A stretch of DNA of 10,458 bases from an uncultured Cytophagaceae bacterium (GTDB lineage Bacteria > Bacteroidota > Bacteroidia > Cytophagales > Spirosomataceae). The DNA is taken from positions 1 to 10,458 of the forward strand of contig CALLKB010000176.1 of the NCBI GenBank assembly GCA_938008575.1, given 5' to 3'. The translations under genes were made by a program, and so were the position numbers. The notes below the pieces were generated by a model. That model worked only from the letters and a program-made list of their open reading frames with translations. It did no database searches and was not told the DNA's origin. Position 1 is the first letter of the stretch. Each line of letters begins with the position of its first letter. Below, piece after piece: positions 1 through 7,599 of this stretch.

Positions 1-1055
1 AAACGACGTACCGGTTTATGAGCCTCATCCTCAATCCAAACAGCTACATAAGGCCTCCGAGCATAACCACCCAAATCCGCTAATTCCACATTGATCAACA
101 ATTCTTGACCCGCTGTCCAAACCTTATCTTTTACATGCACTAACTCGATTGCAGATTCCGTAACCACAGAACGACCAGACCAATTTTCGCTGACATGTTG
201 CGCTCCGGAAGCATCCACAATCAAATACTCCGTTCCTGGATATTCGACTGCCAAAGCTTTCGACTCGTCCATCGAAAGCACATTAAATGCCGTCGCCAAA
301 GCCCCTGCCGTCACCGCATCGGGATGAATGACCGTTGCAGATATACTGCCAGAAGCCGTTTCTCCTGTACGAGGATCGATAATGTGCGCACCTCGCCGAC
401 TCACCCCACTCGTGGCAATCGCTTGATTTTGAATTGAAACCGTGCTCAATGAAGAACCATTTTCCGCGTCTGAATTCGGATCAGAAATACGAATCGCTTC
501 GCGTAAATCGCCTTTGGCAAGCATGTCACCTCCTACATTCAACATGACACCACGAACACCGGCCTCCGCCATGACAGCATCCGCCACTTGTTCCATAATA
601 AAACCTTTGGTAAACGTATGCAAACGCAACTCCGCATCACCTAAACGCGTCGCCGTTCCGTCACCTAATTCCCAATGTGGCTGATTCACTCGATCCGAAA
701 AACCGTTCAAACGCACATCATCCGCAGCCGCATTCAAAGCTCCCTTTGTCGCTTCACGCCACGTATCAAACAATCCTAAAACCGTATGTAATTCTTCAGA
801 AACCGAAATTTCTTCCCCCCGCGAACGAGCCCATTCCCCAAACTCATGATTTTCTCCACTCCCCAAAATTGACTGCAATCGACGGAATTCCGCTAAAACC
901 TTCGCCTCCGCTTTCTCCGCCAATTCAAACGAATTTGCCAGAATTCTCACGTCTAAAGACGTCCCTAAAATATGTTCGAAATGTGCAGCTAAAACGCCCG
1001 ATTGATTGGGCACAAAGGCCGAAAGGGCGGCTAATGGTAGCGAAAAAGAATGCAT
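1..1055 (-). CDS. apbE: FAD:protein FMN transferase (ApbE) fused to DUF2271, C-terminus cut by window edge
   Basis: The reading frame runs on the minus strand from ATG at 1055 off the left edge; 351 complete codons are visible. ApbE enzymes split FAD and attach FMN through a phosphoester to Thr/Ser of exported flavoproteins. Visible ApbE signatures are GTSLDVRI (31-38), TKGFIMEQVADA (149-160), LNVGGDM (172-178), ATSGVSRRGAHIIDPRTGE (214-232) and AGALATAF (250-257). From about residue 295 the chain changes to a DUF2271-like domain with RRPYVAVWIEDE (333-344); such fusions are known in Bacteroidota and Proteobacteria. Residues 1-24 look like a short Sec signal without basic residues. An in-frame ATG at 1115 would add 20 residues rich in Lys/Arg, so the start is uncertain. 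I prefer 1055 because of its A-rich leader. Oddities: Gly251 stands where most ApbE proteins have a metal-binding Asp, and the segment after GALNAAA (105-111) is short. No NqrC/RnfG-type substrate is in view. Confidence 0.85.
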   Translation of the reverse strand, partial: MHSFSLPLAALSAFVPNQSGVLAAHFEHILGTSLDVRILANSFELAEKAEAKVLAEFRRLQSILGSGENHEFGEWARSRGEEISVSEELHTVLGLFDTWREATKGALNAAADDVRLNGFSDRVNQPHWELGDGTATRLGDAELRLHTFTKGFIMEQVADAVMAEAGVRGVMLNVGGDMLAKGDLREAIRISDPNSDAENGSSLSTVSIQNQAIATSGVSRRGAHIIDPRTGETASGSISATVIHPDAVTAGALATAFNVLSMDESKALAVEYPGTEYLIVDASGAQHVSENWSGRSVVTESAIELVHVKDKVWTAGQELLINVELADLGGYARRPYVAVWIEDEAHKPVRR

Positions 1056-1164
1056 AATTTTATCAGTTTTTTGAATTTTGAATTTACGCCTTCTCAACAC
1101 AAATACAAAAAACATATAGACCAAACCGGTGTTTTTTGCTACCTAAATAAACGCCGAAAATGGT

Positions 1165-1197
1165 GACGCTGCCAGGGTCTGCGACCCTGGCAGCGTC
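1165..1197. repeat. Perfect 15-bp GC-rich inverted repeat, REP-like palindrome or hairpin
   Basis: Arms 1165-1179 (GACGCTGCCAGGGTC) and 1183-1197 (GACCCTGGCAGCGTC) are exact reverse complements around the 3-nt loop TGC. GGT at 1162-1164 can pair with ACC at 1199-1201 if T1198 bulges, giving an 18-bp stem. It lies 43 nt past the stop of the alcohol dehydrogenase gene, in an otherwise A/T-rich 184-nt gap between two minus-strand genes. There is no clean T-run on either side, so a simple intrinsic terminator is not the best fit, although it may still protect or end the dehydrogenase transcript. Its compact, GC-rich, symmetrical form is what dispersed REP-type extragenic palindromes look like; that is inference until copy number in the genome is counted. 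Confidence 0.75.
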
Positions 1198-1239
1198 TAC
1201 CGCAAAGCTAATTCCTTTCCCTAAAAGTTTCCTGATAAT

Positions 1240-2283
1240 CTACAATGTCTTCATATCAATCACGAAACGATACTTCACGTCCGACTTGATCACCCGCTCA
1301 TACGCCGCATTCACATCCTGCATCGAAATCATTTCGATATCCGACAAAATGTTATGCTCCGCGCAATAATCCAACATCTCCTGCGTCTCCGCAATACCCC
1401 CGATCATCGATCCGACAATACTCCGACGCTTTGAAATCAATGTCGCTGCGCCAAATTCATTGGCTTCGGGCGGAATGCCAACTAACAACATTTTCCCTTC
1501 TACTTTCAACAAACCTAAAAATGCATCCAAATCATGTTTGGCAGCAACCGTGTTCAAGATAAAATCAAAAGAACCTTTCAATGCCTTCATTTGCTCAGGA
1601 TCCGTCGACAAAGCAAAATGATGTGCGCCCAACGAACGTGCATCTGCTTCCTTCGATGGCGAAGTTGATAACATGGTAACCTCAGCACCAAATGACGCTG
1701 CAAATTTCACGGCCATGTGACCCAAGCCACCTAATCCCAACACGGCAACCTTATGTCCCTTGCCTACGCCCGCAAAGCGCAATGGCGAATAGGTTGTAAT
1801 TCCGGCACACAACAATGGTGCCACGCGCGCCAAATCTTTTTGCTCAAAATTCACATGCAACGCATATTCCTCATCGATCACATAATTCGCTGAATACCCA
1901 CCAAATGTCTGCGTCTTTCCATCGCGGTAATAATCATTATAGGTAGCCGTCATGTCCTCATCGCAATATTGCTCTTGGCCAGCTTGGCAAGAAGGACATT
2001 CCCGACAAGAATCCACAAATACGCCTATGCCAGCTGTTTGGCCTACTTTAAACTTCGTTACGTGCGATCCAATCGCAATAACTTTCCCAACGATTTCATG
2101 TCCTGGTACAATCGGATAAATCGATGGCCCCCACTCACTACGTACCATGTGAATGTCGGAATGACATACGCCACAATACTCAATATCAATTTGAACATCA
2201 TGAGGGCCTACCTCGCGGCGTTCAAATACGATTGGCGCCACCGGCACCTCCGCGCTCGTAGCGCCATACCCTTTAACTTGCAT
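1240..2283 (-). CDS. YahK/CAD-type zinc-dependent NAD(P)H alcohol dehydrogenase (aldehyde reductase)
   Basis: This is a 347-residue medium-chain dehydrogenase of the cinnamyl-alcohol-dehydrogenase/YahK branch, a cytoplasmic enzyme that reversibly reduces aldehydes to alcohols. Catalytic zinc ligands are visible as Cys40 in GVCHSD, His62-Glu63 in GHE and Cys159 in LLCAG. The structural zinc lobe is Cys93, Cys96, Cys99 and Cys107. The Rossmann motif GLGGLG is at 183-188. After the second strand comes STSPSK (206-211), with no acidic residue, which favours NADPH over NADH. Length is normal for the family and nothing is missing. Its ATG lies inside the last codons of the upstream DsbA-like gene (11-nt overlap), so the two are almost certainly co-transcribed and probably translationally coupled. 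The natural aldehyde cannot be told from sequence; general aldehyde detoxification is the likeliest role. Confidence 0.95.
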   Translation of the reverse strand: MQVKGYGATSAEVPVAPIVFERREVGPHDVQIDIEYCGVCHSDIHMVRSEWGPSIYPIVPGHEIVGKVIAIGSHVTKFKVGQTAGIGVFVDSCRECPSCQAGQEQYCDEDMTATYNDYYRDGKTQTFGGYSANYVIDEEYALHVNFEQKDLARVAPLLCAGITTYSPLRFAGVGKGHKVAVLGLGGLGHMAVKFAASFGAEVTMLSTSPSKEADARSLGAHHFALSTDPEQMKALKGSFDFILNTVAAKHDLDAFLGLLKVEGKMLLVGIPPEANEFGAATLISKRRSIVGSMIGGIAETQEMLDYCAEHNILSDIEMISMQDVNAAYERVIKSDVKYRFVIDMKTL

Positions 2284-2914
2284 CTTGTGTTTGGTTTAAT
2301 GTATCGATAAAAACTTGAATGGGCTCCGCTCCTGAAATGCCATATTTCCGATCAAAAACAAAAAATGGCACCCCACGAACCCCTAAATTTACTCCTTCTT
2401 GAATGTCTTGACTTACCCGATAAGCATATTCCTCACTGGCAATCGCCGCACGAATGTCTGCCTCAGCTAATCCAGCCTCCTCACCTAAAGCAACCAATTC
2501 CGCAACGGATGCTAAATCCCTTCCCTCTGTAAAGTACGCACGGAAGAAAATCTCCTCTATCGCATCATCTAAACCTTTTTCTTTGGCCAATTGAATCACG
2601 CGGTGCGCATACAACGAATTCGCCACCACGGCCTTTTCAAAATTGTATTCCAAACCGACGGAAGCAGCCATCTCCACGACACGTTCGTGCATTTGCACCG
2701 ACTGCTCTAATGACCAACCTTTTCGATCAGCCAAGTATTCATATACGCCCACTGGTTCCTCAAATGACATCGGAATCGTAGGATCTAATTGATAACTTTT
2801 CCAAGTTATCTCCACCGAATCACGCCCCGGAAAGGTTTCCAAGGCCTTCTCTAAATGCCGTTTGCCTATGTAACAAAACGGACACATGATATCACTCCAA
2901 ATTTCTATTTTCAT
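2273..2914 (-). CDS. DsbA family oxidoreductase, FrnE-like (thioredoxin fold)
   Basis: The 213-residue protein opens with a beta strand and the motif SDIMCPFCYIGKRHL; Cys11 and Cys14 form the CxxC redox pair. A helical insertion follows and the thioredoxin fold closes with GVRGVPFFVFDRKYGISGAEP (179-198), where Pro183 is the cis-proline next to the active site. This is the layout of FrnE/2-hydroxychromene-2-carboxylate isomerase-like DsbA proteins, about 210-240 residues long. There is no signal peptide, so it should act in the cytoplasm; FrnE homologues have been linked to disulfide chemistry and oxidative stress tolerance. The start at 2914 places the first strand directly at the N-terminus, as in the family. 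It is the first gene of a two-gene unit with the alcohol dehydrogenase and is divergent from the glycosidase at 2958. The true substrate is unknown. Confidence 0.93.
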   Translation of the reverse strand: MKIEIWSDIMCPFCYIGKRHLEKALETFPGRDSVEITWKSYQLDPTIPMSFEEPVGVYEYLADRKGWSLEQSVQMHERVVEMAASVGLEYNFEKAVVANSLYAHRVIQLAKEKGLDDAIEEIFFRAYFTEGRDLASVAELVALGEEAGLAEADIRAAIASEEYAYRVSQDIQEGVNLGVRGVPFFVFDRKYGISGAEPIQVFIDTLNQTQDAS

Positions 2915-2957
2915 CTCAGCAATTTAATGTAATTTCGGCAGATAATTATCCGGCATT
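2915..2957. promoter_or_regulatory. 43-bp divergent promoter region with a 10-bp palindrome
   Basis: Only 43 bp separate the start codons of the DsbA-like gene (minus) and the six-hairpin glycosidase (plus), so the promoters must overlap or reach into coding sequence. TAATTTCG at 2930-2937 matches the Bacteroidota -7 element TAnnTTTG with one mismatch, and a start about 14 nt before the plus ATG would be plausible. GATAATTATC at 2941-2950 is a perfect palindrome, flanked on both sides by direct copies of CGGCA (2936-2940 and 2951-2955). The divergent arrangement is seen directly; the promoter and operator roles are inference. Confidence 0.4.
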
Positions 2958-5186
2958 ATGTTCTCGATTCGCACCTTTTTACTAACAATCCTTGCATCCA
3001 CAAGTTTATGCGCCCAAGGCATCACACAGCTCGTAAATGCATTACCGCATATTGACGGAAAACAGTCCTACCTCGCCTCCCCCTTTGCCACCACTGGCGA
3101 CCGATTATACCTCATCGGTCATCAAAACGGGCAATTCCCTGATTTGGGCTGGCACATCACGGGCGAAATGGGCGGCATTTGGGCACATCCCATTAAACTC
3201 CTGGACGGATTTATTGTTTCCGTGGATGGACAAGATTTAACAAATGCCGTGAGTTTTCGCAATTTTCCCATGGCGAATCAACATCGCTACCAAACGAAAA
3301 ACCTTGAAATTCTTCGCACGCAATTCGTTCCGGATGGACTCGCAGGATGTGTCATTGAGTTTGAAATCGAAAACAAAAGCCTGCAAACACAAAACATTCC
3401 CTTTGTTTTTCAAGCTAAATCCGACTTGCGGCCTACTTGGTTGGGAGAACGAACCAACCTGATCGACGAAGAAGATCATGCTGAATTTATAAATGACCAA
3501 TGGGTTTTCAAAGACACTAAAAATCCCTGGTTTGCTATCCTAGGAGCAAGCGAAAAAGGAATTCCCGGCGCCGCTCCGATTCCTTTTAATTCTATCGGGA
3601 AGGGAATCGCTAAATCCATCAATTACTCACTAAGTATCCCTGTCGGCGGGAAAAAAATCCTTCAGTTCTATATCGCTGGATCTTCCATATCAAAGGCTCA
3701 GGCATTAAAAACCTACGCTGAACTTCAGAAAAATACCGAAAAATTATTCCAACAAAAATGGGACCGCGTCAACGCATTGGCACAAAAAAGTAAGATTAAT
3801 ATCCCCGACAAAAACATTCAAGAAGCCTATACCTGGTTGCAATACAATACCGACGGGTTGACACGCGATGTTCCGGGAATCGGTCGGGGCATCAGCGCCG
3901 GGCTGCCCGACTACCCATGGTGGTTTGGCGTGGACAGCGAATATGCCTTGCAAGGTGCAATCGCGATTGGCCAAAAAGACCTGACCCTAAACTCTATCCA
4001 ACTCATTCATAAACTTTCCCAAAAGACCAACAAAAACGGTCGGGTCGTCCATGAAGTATCCACCAACGGCGCGGTGTATAACCCTGGAAATTTGAATGAG
4101 ACCGCGCAATTTGCCTCGCTCGTATGGAAAGTATTTCGATGGACAGGCGACAAGAAGATGCTAAAAACCTATTTCCCTAGCATCCAAAAAGGATTACATT
4201 GGTTGGTCACTGACAACGATCAAGACCACAACGGCCTCCCGGATGGGTCGGGTATGATGGAAATCCAAGGTCTGCACAGTGAAATGATCGACGTGGCTTC
4301 CTATACGCAGAAAGCCTTGCAAGATGCTGCAGAGATGGCGCAAGTTTTAGGCGAAAATCGAATTGCACAAGCATATAAGGCCAAAGCCTCTCAATTGAAA
4401 CAACAGATTAATACCCAATTTTGGAATGACGATTTTAAGTCATACGCCGACTTCCGTAGCCAAGACCGACCGGCGCTTGCATTAATCAAGCAAGCCATTA
4501 TTCGGGCAGATACCTTACAAAAACCCTGGGCTGTAGCGGAATTAAAACAAACCGAAAAATACATCCAAGCACATCCTAGTGACCAGGCGAGGCCCTTTGT
4601 GGTACATCATAATTGGGTCGTTAACACTCCCATGGAAATGGGCTTAGCAGATCCCGAAAAAGCCATAAAAGCACTCGAAACGGCTAATAAATACACGAAC
4701 CCATTTGGATTATTCGTGACGGGAATCGACCGAGATGCCTCCGCTGGGAGCGATGCCGGTTCTTACAAAGCGCCCAAAATTTTTACGTACACGGGAGCTG
4801 TTATGACCTTACCCACCGGCGTGATGGCCGTGGCCGAAAACAATTACGGACGACCCGACCAAGCCCTGGATTACATGCAAAAACTCACTCGTTCCTTCAG
4901 TTACGCCTTGCCTGGCAGCATGTACGAAGTGTCCCCAGATTTTGGGATGATGACCCAAGCATGGAATGTATTTGGCTTCGCGGTTCCCATCGTAGAACAG
5001 TTTTTTGGGATACAACCCCGGGCTGATTTGCATGAGATTACCATTGCGCCACGCATGCCTTCGAGCTGGAAAGAGGCGCACATTGAGAACGTGGAAATCG
5101 GCGATAATCGAATCAGCGTACATTATCTACAAGGCCAAACGCCCCGCGTAACTCAAACCAAAAACTGGAAAATTATCCTAAAATAG
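2958..5186 (+). CDS. Exported six-hairpin ((alpha/alpha)6-barrel) glycoside hydrolase, glycogen-debranching-like
   Basis: The 742-residue protein has a Sec signal peptide (residues 1-19, probable cut after LCA), then a beta-sandwich N-terminal domain to about residue 270. An (alpha/alpha)6 barrel runs from about 285 to 690, and a short beta tail ends the chain. Barrel landmarks are LPDYPWWFGVDSEYAL (316-331), NGLPDGSGMMEIQGLHSEMIDV (425-446), HHNWVVNTPMEMGL (550-563) and PGSMYEVSPDFG (652-663). Asp326, Glu435 and Glu657 are the best visible candidates for catalytic acids, but this is inference. Relatives are usually annotated as glycogen debranching protein or amylo-alpha-1,6-glucosidase-like; the export signal argues against cytoplasmic glycogen and for an external or periplasmic oligosaccharide. 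It lies 54 nt upstream of a GH3 enzyme, with which it may share a substrate. The stop is TAG at 5184-5186. Exact GH family and linkage are not determinable here. Confidence 0.85.
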   Translation: MFSIRTFLLTILASTSLCAQGITQLVNALPHIDGKQSYLASPFATTGDRLYLIGHQNGQFPDLGWHITGEMGGIWAHPIKLLDGFIVSVDGQDLTNAVSFRNFPMANQHRYQTKNLEILRTQFVPDGLAGCVIEFEIENKSLQTQNIPFVFQAKSDLRPTWLGERTNLIDEEDHAEFINDQWVFKDTKNPWFAILGASEKGIPGAAPIPFNSIGKGIAKSINYSLSIPVGGKKILQFYIAGSSISKAQALKTYAELQKNTEKLFQQKWDRVNALAQKSKINIPDKNIQEAYTWLQYNTDGLTRDVPGIGRGISAGLPDYPWWFGVDSEYALQGAIAIGQKDLTLNSIQLIHKLSQKTNKNGRVVHEVSTNGAVYNPGNLNETAQFASLVWKVFRWTGDKKMLKTYFPSIQKGLHWLVTDNDQDHNGLPDGSGMMEIQGLHSEMIDVASYTQKALQDAAEMAQVLGENRIAQAYKAKASQLKQQINTQFWNDDFKSYADFRSQDRPALALIKQAIIRADTLQKPWAVAELKQTEKYIQAHPSDQARPFVVHHNWVVNTPMEMGLADPEKAIKALETANKYTNPFGLFVTGIDRDASAGSDAGSYKAPKIFTYTGAVMTLPTGVMAVAENNYGRPDQALDYMQKLTRSFSYALPGSMYEVSPDFGMMTQAWNVFGFAVPIVEQFFGIQPRADLHEITIAPRMPSSWKEAHIENVEIGDNRISVHYLQGQTPRVTQTKNWKIILK

Positions 5187-5212
5187 CATCTTTTATTATT
5201 GTATCATTTTGC

Positions 5213-5220
5213 TACATTTG
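5213..5220 (+). promoter_or_regulatory. Bacteroidota -7 promoter element (TAnnTTTG) for the GH3 gene
   Basis: TACATTTG exactly matches the TAnnTTTG -7 consensus of Bacteroidota housekeeping promoters and lies 20 nt before the chosen ATG at 5241. The -33 TTTG element expected about 19 bp upstream is only partly matched, by a T-run at 5191-5194. It suggests that the GH3 gene can be transcribed on its own as well as by read-through from the glycosidase upstream, since no terminator hairpin is visible between them. Confidence 0.45.
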
Positions 5221-5240
5221 TAAGCTATTACCCTACCAAC

Positions 5241-7484
5241 ATGAAAAAAATACTTAGCCTATTAGCATTCTCCACGGCAGCATTCGCCCAACATGTGGAA
5301 ATCAAACAAGCCAAAGGTCCAACCTTGGCCTATTCAACCCAGTCATCTGTTAAAATCATCAAAAAAGACGGCCTGTCTTTTAAGGATTTAAATAAGAACG
5401 GGAAATTAGATATTTACGAAGATTGGCGGAAACCCGTTGACGTCCGTGCCGCCGATTTAGCGAAGCAATTAAGCGTACAAGAAATCGCAGGTTTGATGTT
5501 GTATTCAGGCCATCAAGCGATTCCCGCGAGACCAGATGGTTATTTTGCCGGGACCTACAACGGAAAACCTTTCGATCCAAAGACGATGGATGCGAGTGAG
5601 TTGACGGACCAACAAAAGAAATTCCTCAAAGAAGACAATCTACGTCACGTATTAGTCACAACGGTTTCATCCCCAGAAGATGCCGCGAAATGGAACAATA
5701 AAATTCAGGCATTTTGCGAGTCGGTGGGTAAAGGAATTCCGGCCAACAACAGTACGGACCCACGTCACGGGACACAAGCGCGCGCGGAATTCAATGCAGC
5801 AGCGGGCGGTTTGATTTCGATGTGGCCAAGTTCTTTAGGAATGGCTGCGACGTTTAAGCCGGAACTGATCCAACAATTCGGTCGGGTAGCGGCACAAGAA
5901 TACCGCGCTTTGGGTATTGCAACCGCATTATCTCCCCAAGTAGACATGGCCACGGAGCCGCGCTGGTTACGTTTTGACGGAACCTTTGGCGAAAGCTCTA
6001 AACTTTCCGCTGCGATGGCGGAAGCCTATTGCAATGGTTTTCAGAATGAAAACTGGGGCGCTCAAAGTGTGAATGCCATGGTGAAACACTGGCCAGGAGG
6101 TGGAGCCGGTGAGGCGGGCCGTGATGCCCATTATGCCAATGGAAAATTTGCGGTTTATCCCGGAAATAACTTCAATGAGCATTTGATTCCTTTTACAGAA
6201 GGAGCGTTTAAATTATCCGGTCAAACCAAAAAAGCCGCTGCGGTGATGCCGTATTACACGATTTCTTGGAATCAAACGAAGGAAAATGTGGCGAATAACT
6301 ACAACAAATATTTGGTGACAGATTTACTTCGCAAGCAATATGGATATGATGGGGTGGTTTGCACGGATTGGAGTGTAACTGGGGACCACAAGGCAATGGA
6401 TGTGTTCATCGATGGAAAAGTTTGGGGCGTAGAAAACCTGAACATGGCCGAGCGCCATTACAAGATTTTAATGGCAGGCGCAGATCAATTTGGCGGAAAC
6501 AATGACATGAAACCCATCATCGATGCCTATGCGATGGGCGTGAAAGAACATGGTGAAGCATTCATGCGTGCCCGCATGGAGCAATCTGCAGTACGTTTAT
6601 TGCGCAACATCTTCCAAGTAGGATTGTTTGAGAATCCATACCAAAATCCTGCTGCAACCAAAGCAACAGTAGGAAAACCGGAGTTCATGCAAGCAGGTTA
6701 TCAAGCGCAATTGCAATCCATCGTGCTGTTGAAAAACAAGGGAAATGTCCTTCCGATTCAAACGAAAAAGACGATTTACATTCCTAAACGTTTTGTCGCA
6801 GCGACGCGTCACTTCTTGGGATTCCCAATTCCAGCATCGAATGATTTCCCAATCAACATGGAATTAGTGAAGAAATATTTCAACGTGACAGACAATCCGG
6901 CGGAAGCAGATTTGGCATTGGTATGCATCGAAAATCCGAAAAGCAGCATCGGCTATGACAAGGAAGATGTGGCCAAAGGCGGAAATGGTTATGTGCCTAT
7001 TTCCTTGCAATACAGTGACTACGTGGCGAATGACGCACGTGAGGTAAGTATTGCGGGTGGAGATCCTTTAGAGAATTTCACAAATCGTTCCTACAAAGGC
7101 AAAACTGCCAAAACACGTAATATTACCGACATGGAATTGATCGAAGACACGCGTCAAAAGATGCAAGGAAAACCGGTGATTGTATCCGTAAACGTGTCCA
7201 ATCCGATGGTTTTTGCGGAAATCGAAGGTAAAGCGGATGCGATTTTAGCAAGTTTTGGCGTACAAGATCAAGCGATTTTAGATATCATTTCCGGCAAGGC
7301 GGAGCCACAAGCTTTATTGCCGATGCAGATGCCAGCCAGCATGCAGGTGGTAGAAAAGCAAAAAGAAGATGTGCCATTTGACATGGAATGCCATGTAGAT
7401 GCGGAGGGACATCGCTACGATTTTGGCTTCGGAATGAACTGGAAAGGTGTAATTCAAGATGCCCGCGTTCAACAATACAAATAG
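5241..7484 (+). CDS. Exported glycoside hydrolase family 3 (beta-glucosidase-like)
   Basis: I start this gene at ATG 5241 because it gives a clean signal peptide, MKKILSLLAFSTAAFA, cut before Gln17. A longer TTG-initiated frame from 5199 would put unrelated residues in front of it and overlap the promoter. The mature 747-residue precursor has the GH3 TIM barrel (about 65-460) with TEPRWLRFDGTFGE (238-251), VKHWPGGG (281-288) and GVVCTDWSVTGD (371-382), whose Asp376 is the expected nucleophile. The second GH3 domain begins near SIVLLKNKGNVLP (493-505) and ends with YDFGFGMNW (726-734). DLNKNGKLDIYE at 49-60 has the spacing of a calcium-binding EF-hand loop. The C-terminal FnIII-like domain found in BglX-type enzymes is absent. 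It follows the six-hairpin glycosidase and is closed by a strong terminator. Beta-glucoside hydrolysis is likely; the specific sugar is unknown. Confidence 0.93.
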   Translation: MKKILSLLAFSTAAFAQHVEIKQAKGPTLAYSTQSSVKIIKKDGLSFKDLNKNGKLDIYEDWRKPVDVRAADLAKQLSVQEIAGLMLYSGHQAIPARPDGYFAGTYNGKPFDPKTMDASELTDQQKKFLKEDNLRHVLVTTVSSPEDAAKWNNKIQAFCESVGKGIPANNSTDPRHGTQARAEFNAAAGGLISMWPSSLGMAATFKPELIQQFGRVAAQEYRALGIATALSPQVDMATEPRWLRFDGTFGESSKLSAAMAEAYCNGFQNENWGAQSVNAMVKHWPGGGAGEAGRDAHYANGKFAVYPGNNFNEHLIPFTEGAFKLSGQTKKAAAVMPYYTISWNQTKENVANNYNKYLVTDLLRKQYGYDGVVCTDWSVTGDHKAMDVFIDGKVWGVENLNMAERHYKILMAGADQFGGNNDMKPIIDAYAMGVKEHGEAFMRARMEQSAVRLLRNIFQVGLFENPYQNPAATKATVGKPEFMQAGYQAQLQSIVLLKNKGNVLPIQTKKTIYIPKRFVAATRHFLGFPIPASNDFPINMELVKKYFNVTDNPAEADLALVCIENPKSSIGYDKEDVAKGGNGYVPISLQYSDYVANDAREVSIAGGDPLENFTNRSYKGKTAKTRNITDMELIEDTRQKMQGKPVIVSVNVSNPMVFAEIEGKADAILASFGVQDQAILDIISGKAEPQALLPMQMPASMQVVEKQKEDVPFDMECHVDAEGHRYDFGFGMNWKGVIQDARVQQYK

Positions 7485-7506
7485 CATTTTTTCGTTTCTC
7501 TCATTT

Positions 7507-7541
7507 AAAAACACCTCAAGGAAAATTGAGGTGTTTTTTTT
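7507..7541 (+). terminator. Rho-independent terminator after the GH3 gene
   Basis: Arms 7507-7519 (AAAAACACCTCAA) and 7526-7538 (TTGAGGTGTTTTT) pair perfectly over 13 bp around the loop GGAAAA, and T-rich sequence continues to 7541. It starts 23 nt past the GH3 stop. The A-run at the left arm means it could also work in the opposite direction, though no minus-strand gene converges here. Confidence 0.92.
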
Positions 7542-7599
7542 GTGGCTGACCAAAATCATATTTAGTGTGAATTTCTGCCCCGACCTTTGTCCTTCCAAA

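Noticed and set aside
195-1057. Three plus-strand open frames across the first kilobase
   Set aside because: They lie antisense to the clear ApbE-DUF2271 coding frame, lack recognisable domains and are compositionally odd; they are shadows of the minus-strand gene.
1165-1197. Hairpin read as an ordinary Rho-independent terminator of the alcohol dehydrogenase gene
   Set aside because: No T-run follows on the minus strand, unlike the two textbook terminators elsewhere in this window; kept as a repeat or palindrome.
2958-3014. Lipoprotein signal at Cys18 of the six-hairpin glycosidase
   Set aside because: The residue before Cys is Leu, which does not fit a lipobox; a signal peptidase I site after CA is more likely.
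5199-5240. TTG-initiated N-terminal extension of the GH3 gene
   Set aside because: It would place 14 non-signal residues before a perfect signal peptide and overlap a TACATTTG promoter element; ATG 5241 is far better.
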